From assembly GCF_021026195.1 (NCBI RefSeq), contig NZ_JAJNCT010000005.1, forward strand, positions 151,231 to 215,230: a stretch of 64,000 nt of DNA, given 5' to 3'. The stretch comes from Comamonas koreensis. GTDB taxonomy: Bacteria; Pseudomonadota; Gammaproteobacteria; Burkholderiales; Burkholderiaceae_C. The translations under genes and the position numbers were made by a program. Below are positions 45,567 to 53,003 of the stretch, one piece after another. The notes beneath the pieces are model-generated. The model saw only the letters and a program-made list of their open reading frames with translations, had not been told where the DNA came from and did not search any database. How positions within the stretch are numbered: position 1 is the stretch's first letter; each line of letters begins with the position of its first letter.

Positions 45567-46253
45567 ATCGTTCTCCTGTGTTGGAAAGTGTGATTACAAA
45601 AGGGGCCGGCTGGGGGTGCTGGATAAAGCAGTTCCGCGATGTGTCGGCCTTGGAATCAATGCTAAACAGCTGCCTTTGCGTAGCAGGTAGTCATCGCCGT
45701 CCGATAGCCGTAGGACGGGCCGCACCGGGTTTGAAGGACGGGTAAACAGCGTTCTGCGATGCACTGGCAGGCCAGCCGTAGCGCGCGCTTTGCTGCACTT
45801 GGGGCTGCGTTGGCGCTGCTGCTGCACGCAGGGGCATGTGCAGCCCAAGGGGGTATCTCCGGGCATGTCCCAGCACCGCGCCCAGCCTTCTTGGCTCCGC
45901 TATTCGCCCTGCTATTCGCCCTCCTATTCGTCCCGCTATTTGCCCCTCTAGCCACCCGTCCCTTGCCGCTCTTCGCCAGCCTGCGCTGCTCAGTGCAGCT
46001 GCGCTTTATACAGGCCAGCCGCGCAGAGCGACGGCATAAACAATAATCCTGATTAATCCATCCCTCCACTAAGTAACCAAGCCATTGTTATTCATTTAAA
46101 TCTATAAATAAAAATCGATGCGATTACACATCAATAGCACCCACAGAAATAATTTAAGCATAGCCTAGTTAATCAATGGGTGCTATCTTGGAGTTTCTTT
46201 GACTTCCCTACCGTTTTATATGCGCATCCATTTTTTAAAGAAAGAAGGTTATT
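45567..46253. other. Intergenic region upstream of the cyclohydrolase gene
   Basis: About 690 bp. The left half holds the 12-bp repeat. The right half (46050-46253) is AT-rich and probably carries the promoter. A 95-codon frame at 45759-46046 starts with a signal-peptide-like stretch, but its remainder is the translated repeat, and I do not call it. Confidence 0.45.
45899..45946. repeat. Four tandem 12-bp repeats
   Basis: GCTATTCGCCCT occurs twice in a row, followed by two variants, CCTATTCGTCCC and GCTATTTGCCCC. It lies upstream of the GTP cyclohydrolase gene, inside open frames on both strands that look like by-products of the repeat. Confidence 0.8.
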
Positions 46254-46928
46254 ATGAGTTTATACGGATTAGAGGATAGCCCACCTAACACCCCCGCTCA
46301 GCCGCCTATGGCAACGGTTCGCAATATCGCGCGCTTGCCCATTTTGTTGAACAACGGCGGCACGGCATTGGCCAAAATAATCAGCTTCTGGCATTTGAGC
46401 GACAACGGCGAACACTTTGCACTGCAGTTTGAGCGGTTGACGCGAAATGCACCTTTGGTTCGCCTGCATTCTGAGTGCGTGACCGGCGATGTACTGGGCT
46501 CGGCACGCTGTGATTGCGGCCCGCAGCTCCATGAGGCCGTGCACCGTCTGCACCAGGAAGGCGGGCTGCTGCTCTACCTGCGCCAGGAAGGTCGGGGCAT
46601 AGGCCTGTACCGCAAGCTGGAGGCCTACTGCCTGCAGGAGCAGGGCCTCGACACCTATGCCGCCAACCGCGCGCTGGGCCACAAGGACGATGAGCGCAGT
46701 TACCAGGTGGCAGCCGACATGCTCAAGGCGCTCGATATTCCCACCATCCGCCTGTTGAGCAACAACCCCGACAAGGCCAGCCAATTATTGGCTGCGGGCA
46801 TCGGCATCGCGGCGCGCATACCCACCGGTGTTTTCTGCAATACCGAAAACAGCCTCTACCTGTCATCCAAGGTCAAGGTCACATCACACACCATTGATTT
46901 ACCCAGCTATTACAAGGACACCCCATGA
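46254..46928 (+). CDS. GTP cyclohydrolase II-family enzyme (RibA/ToxB-like)
   Basis: 224 residues, one GTP cyclohydrolase II domain with the zinc ligands Cys75, Cys86 and Cys88 (SECVTGDVLGSARCDCGPQL) and the substrate loop YLRQEGRGIGLYRKLEAY. It opens the GTP ring to give the pyrimidine used for riboflavin or related heterocycles. It stands apart from other rib genes and overlaps a WD40 gene by four bases. That pairing is found in toxoflavin synthesis (ToxB and ToxC). It may feed a specialised pathway rather than housekeeping riboflavin. GAAAGAAGGT precedes the ATG. Confidence 0.9.
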   Translation: MSLYGLEDSPPNTPAQPPMATVRNIARLPILLNNGGTALAKIISFWHLSDNGEHFALQFERLTRNAPLVRLHSECVTGDVLGSARCDCGPQLHEAVHRLHQEGGLLLYLRQEGRGIGLYRKLEAYCLQEQGLDTYAANRALGHKDDERSYQVAADMLKALDIPTIRLLSNNPDKASQLLAAGIGIAARIPTGVFCNTENSLYLSSKVKVTSHTIDLPSYYKDTP

Positions 46929-48625
46929 TTGCCCACCAATCTCCCATCAGCGGCGTTGCAGCATATGACGGTCGGTTTATTGCAACGGCAGGGTATGACA
47001 ACCAGATCATCCTGTGGGATGCCGCAAACAAAATAGCGCTTGCACGCGTTTGGCACGACCACCTGGCCAACCAGCTCGAATTCAGCCCCGACGGGCAATA
47101 CCTGGTCAGCGCATCCAGCGACACCAGCGCCCGCCTCTGGTCCGTACCCAGCATGAAGCTGCTGGCGGTCATGTCCGACCATGGCGACGATGTCGAGATG
47201 GCCATTTTTCATCCCAGTCAGTCGCTGATTGCCACCGCATCTCGCGACCACCAGGTGCGGGTATTCAATTTCGAAGGCCGGCTGATCTGCCGCTTCCAGG
47301 GCCATACCGCAGATGTGATTTCCATCGCCTGGAACACCGCTGGCGACGGGCTGATTTCATCGAGCGACGACGGCACACTCAAACACTGGTCGCTGCACAC
47401 GCAAACGCTGGTCAGCGACATCGATCTGGGCGGTATCGAGACAGACACCATCGCCATCGCCCAGGACGGGCGCATCTACGCCGGCAACGACGTAGGCCAG
47501 ATCATCACGCTGAGCGCATCGGGCACCGAAAGAATGCCAGCCCACGATTCCGGCATCAAGCGGCTCATCTACCAAGACAGCGATCAACTGCTGGTCAGCC
47601 TGAGCTACGACAGGTTCTTGAAGATATGGCAATGCAGCGCAGGCCGCATCGACCTGATCGCGCAATCGGCCATACCTGCGCAGATATGGCCCAGGTCCTG
47701 TGCCTTTCTGGACAGCAACACCTTGGTCTTCGCCACCTTCGGCTCGTCATACGCCAGTTTTGATATCGCCAGCGGCCAGTGGGATCTGCGCCAGGTCGAT
47801 CCCACGCAAGGGGTCAACGCCGTCATCGCGCACCCCGCTGGGCGCATGACCATCGGCGACGCCGGAACCCTGCGCATCAACGGCCGGGCCAGCAGCGAGA
47901 CAGGCAGTCTGTGCAACTTTCTCACCGCAGCGGGCGGCCAGGTATTTACCGGCGGCCAAACGGGGGAGCTGTTCAATGCACGCACGGGGCAAGGCATCTA
48001 CCAGCACAAATCGCCTCTGAACTGCGGCACGGCCTTCATGCGCCATGGCGTAGCGCATGTGCTCATAGGCACCTACACCGGTGAAGGCCTGGTGTTTGCC
48101 GTCTCCAAAGAAGGCGCCACGGCGCTGGTGGGCACCCTCCAACTGCATGAGAACGCCGTCAAGGCCGTCGCCGCATCCAACAGCCTCATCTTCTCGGTGT
48201 GTGCCGACACCAGTGCCGCCTGGTTCTCCATCCAGGATCTGCGCGAAAAAGCCAGAAAAAAACAGGCCCATGGCCGCATCGCCAACGGCTGCGCGGCATT
48301 GCCGGGCGACCGTTTCATCAGCATCAGCCGCGACAGGCAGCTTCGCATCTGGGAGGATTTCTCGGTCACTACCGTGCCAACGCCCCACAGCCACTCCATC
48401 AAGTGTGTGGCCGCATCCACAGACGGCCGCTTTATCGCATCAGGCTCCTACGGCGGCTGCGTAGCCATCTACGACACGCATCACCAGCACTGGCTGCCCT
48501 GCGAACGCCCCACCGCCTCAGGCATATCGTCTCTGTGCTTTGACGCCGCTGCCGCGCAGTTTTTGGCCGGCTCGTATGACGGGCAGATTTACCAAATCAG
48601 CAGCGCCCCGCTGCCCAGCATTTAA
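46925..48625 (+). CDS. WD40-repeat protein (ToxC-like)
   Basis: 566 residues, all beta, with WD40 repeats. The first half is clear (ATAGYDNQIILWDA, SASSDTSARLWSV, ATASRDHQVRVFNF, SSSDDGTLKHWSL) and the last repeats return near the C-terminus (SISRDRQLRIWED, ASGSYGGCVAIYD, AGSYDGQIYQI). About twelve to fourteen blades, so two propellers are likely. No signal peptide: a cytoplasmic scaffold or an unusual enzyme. Its ATG overlaps the cyclohydrolase stop (ATGA), so both are made together. Confidence 0.9.
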   Translation: MIAHQSPISGVAAYDGRFIATAGYDNQIILWDAANKIALARVWHDHLANQLEFSPDGQYLVSASSDTSARLWSVPSMKLLAVMSDHGDDVEMAIFHPSQSLIATASRDHQVRVFNFEGRLICRFQGHTADVISIAWNTAGDGLISSSDDGTLKHWSLHTQTLVSDIDLGGIETDTIAIAQDGRIYAGNDVGQIITLSASGTERMPAHDSGIKRLIYQDSDQLLVSLSYDRFLKIWQCSAGRIDLIAQSAIPAQIWPRSCAFLDSNTLVFATFGSSYASFDIASGQWDLRQVDPTQGVNAVIAHPAGRMTIGDAGTLRINGRASSETGSLCNFLTAAGGQVFTGGQTGELFNARTGQGIYQHKSPLNCGTAFMRHGVAHVLIGTYTGEGLVFAVSKEGATALVGTLQLHENAVKAVAASNSLIFSVCADTSAAWFSIQDLREKARKKQAHGRIANGCAALPGDRFISISRDRQLRIWEDFSVTTVPTPHSHSIKCVAASTDGRFIASGSYGGCVAIYDTHHQHWLPCERPTASGISSLCFDAAAAQFLAGSYDGQIYQISSAPLPSI

Positions 48626-48634
48626 CCCCACACA

Positions 48635-48666
48635 ACAGCACGGGCAGCCCAAGGGCTGCCCGCTGT
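48635..48666. other. Strong inverted repeat after the WD40 gene
   Basis: CGGGCAGCCC and GGGCTGCCCG form a stem with flanking ACAG/CTGT. No T run follows, so termination is uncertain; it may protect the 3' end of the mRNA. Confidence 0.6.
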
Positions 48667-48691
48667 ACGCCACTGCAACGCGGCTGCGCTA

Positions 48692-48829
48692 TCAGTGCGG
48701 CACAAAGATCGCGATCAATAAAAACACCAGCACAATCCCACCGATGATGGCAAAACGCTTGTTGGCGAATCGCCCAGCGGGGGTGTGGGAATTGGTGGGC
48801 TTGGTAGGTTTGAGGTCTGGTGGGTTCAT
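48692..48829 (-). CDS. Small single-helix membrane protein (45 residues)
   Basis: The frame begins MNPPDLKPTKPTNSHTPAGR, then FANKRFAIIGG, a hydrophobic stretch IVLVFLLIAIFVP and a final His. It has a proline/threonine-rich cytoplasmic part and one C-terminal membrane helix, like tail-anchored small proteins. The ribosome-binding site is weak. I call it because the composition is strongly protein-like. Confidence 0.5.
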   Translation of the reverse strand: MNPPDLKPTKPTNSHTPAGRFANKRFAIIGGIVLVFLLIAIFVPH

Positions 48830-48956
48830 AGCTGTGAATGTAGCCATCGGCCTGGCGCGCGCGCGTCAGACAAAGTACAGAAAGCATGACAGCCCCCGTT
48901 TGGAGGGGCTGTCGTCAGCCAGGGCAGCAACCGCCCCAAGCAGAGGAAGAGTGAGA

Positions 48957-49451
48957 ATGCGTGGTTCGATCATCTTGGCAGCCATGCTGGTAGGCCTGGC
49001 GCTACACGCGGCCCCATCGGCCGCAGCCGCCAGCGGGCAACAGGCCGGCAAGACCCAGCCGGCCGAGCGCAGCGACCGCCAGCGCAGCGACACCGGGACC
49101 GGGGCCGGCTCCCATACCAGCACCAGCACCAGCACGACCGAAAACAGCACGAGCACAAGCAGCAGCAACACAGCGCGCGACAAGCAAAGCGGCAGCAACC
49201 AGGGCCACACCGAGCACGACAGCGGCAGCGACAAAGACGAGCCCCGCCCCCAACCCTTTGAGCCCGCCGCAGCCCAAACGCCGGGCACACCCCAACCGGT
49301 ATTCGTCATCAGCTGCAACGCCAGCGGCTGCAATGACAACCAAGGCAACTTCCTCACCCGCTCTGGTCCGCAGCGCCTGGAAGGGCCTAAAGGCATCCGC
49401 TGCCAGTTGATGGGCGGCAACTGGCAGTGCAGCCCAGCCACCCAGCCTTGA
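48957..49451 (+). CDS. Small secreted Ser/Thr-rich protein with C-terminal cysteine module
   Basis: 164 residues. Signal peptide about 1-25 (SIILAAMLVGLALHAAPSAAA). Residues about 30-105 are low-complexity Ser/Thr/Gly/Asp (SHTSTSTSTTENSTSTSSS). The C-terminal 50 form a small domain with four Cys (SCNASGCNDNQGN, RCQLMGGNWQC). Similar tails occur on other Comamonadaceae exported proteins, as far as I recall. CAGAGGAAGAG precedes the ATG. The function is unknown; there is no IPTL-type tail. Confidence 0.75.
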   Translation: MRGSIILAAMLVGLALHAAPSAAAASGQQAGKTQPAERSDRQRSDTGTGAGSHTSTSTSTTENSTSTSSSNTARDKQSGSNQGHTEHDSGSDKDEPRPQPFEPAAAQTPGTPQPVFVISCNASGCNDNQGNFLTRSGPQRLEGPKGIRCQLMGGNWQCSPATQP

Positions 49452-50735
49452 GAAGGCAGCAGCCTGCCGCCTGGTGTCAGCTGCCCGGGCTCAAGCGGCA
49501 CCAGCAGCTGCCGCGCCCCTCCCCCACCACCCCAGGTGGCGCAGCATGCCGCCGCACCTGCCAGGCAAGGCGTGCACAGCACCCCTGGCATGTGCTCTTC
49601 GCACAGCGCTAAGCGGCCTGCAGCCTGTGCGCCCCCGGCTCACCAAGCAACCACGGCCTCAGGCCCGCGCTTGCCACCAAGCCGCCTGGCCTCTTGCCAT
49701 GCGCTGGCCGCAGCTGGGCAGCGCTCGTAAATACGCCATACGCCACTACTTGTCAGTTGCTGTTACAGGCGATTGCATAGCTGCTGCGCCACCCCCGCGC
49801 GTGGGCAGGCTGCAGGCCTGGCCGCCCAAAGGCCGCCGCTAGCCACCTCAGGCGGGCGCTCCCCAGATAGCTACCTGCGCAACCAAACCACCAGCAGCCG
49901 CTGCGGACATTGGACAAGCGTGGGCGTTAGCCCATTGCCCCCGCCTATAGGCACATCCCGCGCAGGGATTGATATTGGTCAATTCCATGCAGCCCAAGAT
50001 GTTTTCATAGAAATTAACAATCGATAGTGATAGCCTATGCGTCAGTGATCCATGTGTATACAGGTTTTGCGTACAACGGATGCAGATCTGCCCCCAAGGC
50101 TGCCATCAACGTCGTCTCCACTGTCTCAGCCTCACCAGACCATGCGCACTTTTCCAAGCATTGGCAAGCACATAGATGCACGGCACCTTTGCACTCACCA
50201 CCCTGCTCGCCAAATGCCAGGCCTGATAAGCCTTTTAGCGCCAGATAGCAACTTACACATCAGATTATGTTTTAGATACATTTTTTCTATTAATTGACAC
50301 CCAAAGATTGGCTTTGGCCTGCCCAAACCTGCGCGACTGCACACGGCACCACCCACAGGTTGGATAGCTATCCCATCACTCTAGAAACATACAGAAACAC
50401 AATACCCACCCCACCTTTTTAAGCGCGCTTGCGCATCTGGCTGGCGAATCCAATCCCCCTCGCTACTGGCATTTGCCATTACCGCTATAGCTCTTGCACT
50501 CATTTATCAATAGCAAGCCATTACCCCAAACCCTCCCTCAAATCGCCAAAAACTATGAAATTGAATAATCCCATATCTCCAACATCTGGCTTTTATAAAT
50601 GACATGAATTATTAATTAACGATTATTGTTGATCTACAGCAAATATTGCCTCGTGGGCAAGGCTGTAGCTACGCCATAGAAGCGCGCATGAACCAATGCA
50701 CGCCCATAGATTTAATTGAATAGATGGAGAGAAAT
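49452..50735. other. Long intergenic region without a convincing gene
   Basis: About 1.28 kb. The first 400 bp are GC-rich with several Pro/Ala/Arg-rich frames that look like translated non-coding DNA. The rest (from about 49980) is AT-rich. The motif GTGATAGCCTAT (50027-50038) recurs at 52364-52375 in the next such spacer. Confidence 0.45.
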
Positions 50736-51824
50736 ATGCCCGCAACAACCTTCAACGCCTTGCGCCGTTATGCCGTCATCGGTTTATTGGCTTGTGCTGC
50801 TTCCTGGGCGCCTTGGGTGTCGGCGCAGCCTGCACCAACGCCTGTAGTGGTAATGAACAGCTTGCCTATTGACGGTCCAGCCTCCTATACGGTCTTTGAC
50901 GAAGCCAAACGTGGCCCAGCATTTCAAACCGGCGCGGAGCCCACGCGCATTGTTGAGCTTTCTTTTGGTTTGGACCTGGATGCAATACCCACTACTGCCA
51001 CTCTAAGCCTTTATCGTTTGGAAGACCCCTCCAACTTCCCCACAGGTGCGGCGCTGGCATCTACCACGCTCAATATGATTGGCGGGGGATCCGCCGTTTC
51101 AACCACCGTCCATACCTACAGCGCCGCTGACCTTGGAGCCATCGCGACTACAACGCTGCAAGCAGGGCAGAAATATGCGTTGATCATGTCCAATTCCAGT
51201 GCGCCGACAGGCATCACCAACGATGACCTTACTGAAAACGCATTCACCTATGGGGGTGGTTTTAGTGCTGTGCTGAATGGCAATATCGGACAATTTAGCA
51301 ATGCGCAGGGCTGGGATCAAAACAATGGAACCCTCGCTTTCAGTATGACGGTCGTACCATTTGCAGAACCAGTCCCCCCCACCGCCACCCTGGTCTGCAC
51401 CCCCACCGAGCTACTGGCCACTGCCGGTCAAGTCGCCACCTGCACCGTGACCCTCAGCGCCCCCTCTACCACCGACACCCCCATCAACCTGACCCTGCCT
51501 GCCACCAACCCGGGCTTTACAACCACCTGCACATCGCCGCTGGTGATCCCTGCCAATGCTACGCAAGCCACTTGCACGATCACCGCAGTGGCCAACACAA
51601 CGCCTAACGCCCCCGATGTGATTGCAGACATTGCCATTGCCCCGCCCACCACGCCCGATGCCTATACGGTCGAAGGCCCTGCCGCACAAATTACCATCAG
51701 AAGCAATGCCGTTGTGCCCCCTGGCACGGCCACGCCCGTCCCCACCCTGGGAACCGTGGGCCTTGTCTCGCTCGTCTCGGTAATGGGTCTGCTGGGCCTG
51801 CGCCGCTCGCGCAAAGCGGCCTAA
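50736..51824 (+). CDS. Secreted protein with four-cysteine module and IPTL-CTERM-like tail (paralogue 2)
   Basis: 362 residues. Signal peptide about 1-31 (ending WVSAQ). Residues about 36-205 form a beta-rich domain like the choice-of-anchor domains of PEP-CTERM proteins (FQTGAEPTRIVELSFGLDLD, KYALIMSN). Then the four-cysteine module (about 219-325) shared with the passenger paralogues, then the tail VPTLGTVGLVSLVSVMGLLG followed by LRRSRKAA. I chose the ATG at 50736 because ATGGAGAGAAAT in front of it supplies the ribosome-binding site; an in-frame ATG at 50724 lies inside that site. It has no solenoid, so the module and tail are the common parts of the family. Confidence 0.82.
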   Translation: MPATTFNALRRYAVIGLLACAASWAPWVSAQPAPTPVVVMNSLPIDGPASYTVFDEAKRGPAFQTGAEPTRIVELSFGLDLDAIPTTATLSLYRLEDPSNFPTGAALASTTLNMIGGGSAVSTTVHTYSAADLGAIATTTLQAGQKYALIMSNSSAPTGITNDDLTENAFTYGGGFSAVLNGNIGQFSNAQGWDQNNGTLAFSMTVVPFAEPVPPTATLVCTPTELLATAGQVATCTVTLSAPSTTDTPINLTLPATNPGFTTTCTSPLVIPANATQATCTITAVANTTPNAPDVIADIAIAPPTTPDAYTVEGPAAQITIRSNAVVPPGTATPVPTLGTVGLVSLVSVMGLLGLRRSRKAA

Positions 51825-51840
51825 GGCGCCGCAGCGCCAA

Positions 51841-51869
51841 GCCCCCTCGCGCTGCCAGGGGGCGCTTTA
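51841..51869 (+). terminator. Hairpin after paralogue 2
   Basis: GCCCCCT and AGGGGGC form a stem with a short GCTTTA tail. It is a weak terminator candidate. Confidence 0.45.
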
Positions 51870-52745
51870 GCCGCCAAGCAGGGGCAGCAGCGGCATAGCC
51901 ACCGCTGCTGGCCCCCCGGCTCGCGGTCGGCGGATGCCCGCGCAGGCTCCGCCCTCCGGCACCCGCCGCCAAGTGCCCAGCGGCGCGCGTGTGCCAGCAG
52001 TGCCGCGCCAGGCAGCGCGGCCGCATGCGGCATGCAACATGCTGCATTTTTGCCACGGCGCCCCTTACTCCAGCCGCCGCGCCTTGTCGCCCGCTGTTAC
52101 CGCCATTTGCATCCGCATGGCCGCAGCCAGCAAGCGGGCCCGTCAATTACATCGATTGTCTTGATGGCCTCATCACGTCCGTCAGCCATTGGCCAGACGA
52201 TGCCGCCAGGCCCCGGCGGGGGAAGGATGCATGGTCTGTACCTGGCCTGACAACGACATATATCAGCCCATCTTGCCAGCCTATAGCCAGGCCCATGCAG
52301 CACCACTGACTAAAAACAATAACCTATCAAAAATATCGCTGTTATAGATAATAACAATTCATCGTGATAGCCTATACGCGGTTTGCCATTGCTTGCATAC
52401 ATGGCTTGAGTGCATAGCACCTTGCGTTGGCACAAGCGATGGCGGCCAAGCTTTATGCGCTGGTTATCGGGATGAGAAAAACTTGATATATCGCAATCAT
52501 TCTCAATAACGGTGCGGATGAGAGAGAAAGCAGTCGCTTCGCTTAACGCAAAGGCAGTCATTTCCAGAGGTGCATTGGAGTTCTTAATCCCGGTGATAGC
52601 CACCACATTGCAACATTGGCGCCCAGATACACGTTTGTTATCAATCACATATAGGTAATTGCCCTAATCTATACACCACATTGCTTTACATGACAGCGAG
52701 TGGTCCGCAGAAATGCTGGCCTCTCGCCCCCAACCAGGAAACATC
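51870..52745. other. Intergenic region, GC-rich then AT-rich
   Basis: No supportable gene. It contains the motif GTGATAGCCTAT (52364-52375) and a Fur-like stretch around 52487-52507. A 112-codon frame on the minus strand (52310-52648) has no family features. Confidence 0.45.
52487..52507. promoter_or_regulatory. Fur-like half-box without an obvious target
   Basis: TATCGCAATCATTCTCAATA resembles the Fur consensus in its right half (ATCATTCTCA). The nearest plus-strand genes are the decayed paralogue start at 52746 and the passenger gene at 53004. Iron control of this family is possible but weakly supported. Confidence 0.35.
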
Positions 52746-52892
52746 ATGAAAACACCATTCCTCCCTCACCGCCGGTATGCAGCCAGCGTGCAGTGCCAAG
52801 GCACCAGCACTTGGGCATCGCCGCTTTCTGCAACGGCTGGCCCGCAAGCCAGTGCCGATGCGGGGTCTGCGCTGCGCCGTCCACGGCGCTAA
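52746..52892 (+). pseudogene. Decayed start of another passenger paralogue
   Basis: The frame starts MKTPFLPHRRYAAS, very like the start of the intact gene at 53004 (MKTQYLPHRKNA). It loses the signal peptide after residue 15 and stops at codon 49. The leader GGAAACATC and the following spacer resemble those of the intact copies. It is probably a remnant of a tandem duplication. Confidence 0.55.
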
Positions 52893-52968
52893 ACAGGCTT
52901 CACCCTCTTAATCCTCCCTCCAGAAGAACCTCGCAACCCATGGCACAGAAGGCATAAGCCTCTACATG

Positions 52969-52984
52969 GATAGCTTTTCACAAC
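52969..52984 (+). promoter_or_regulatory. Leader element GATAGCTTTT-CAAC, copy 1
   Basis: GATAGCTTTTCACAAC ends 19 bases before the ATG of the gene at 53004, which has no clear Shine-Dalgarno sequence. A short hairpin (AGGCATAAGCCT) lies just upstream. The same element precedes two paralogues. Confidence 0.6.
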
Positions 52985-53003
52985 ATACAAACCACAAATA
53001 GTT

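Noticed and set aside
45759-46046. A 95-codon plus-strand frame with a signal-peptide-like beginning
   Set aside because: Most of it is the translated 12-bp tandem repeat, and an equally long frame exists on the other strand. No support beyond the N-terminus.
49474-49842. A Pro/Ala/Arg-rich 122-codon frame
   Set aside because: Composition is that of translated GC-rich non-coding DNA; several overlapping frames of the same kind exist and none has a ribosome-binding site.
52310-52648. A 112-codon minus-strand frame with a hydrophobic end
   Set aside because: It covers the AT-rich spacer and the Fur-like stretch, shows no family features, and has poor codon usage.
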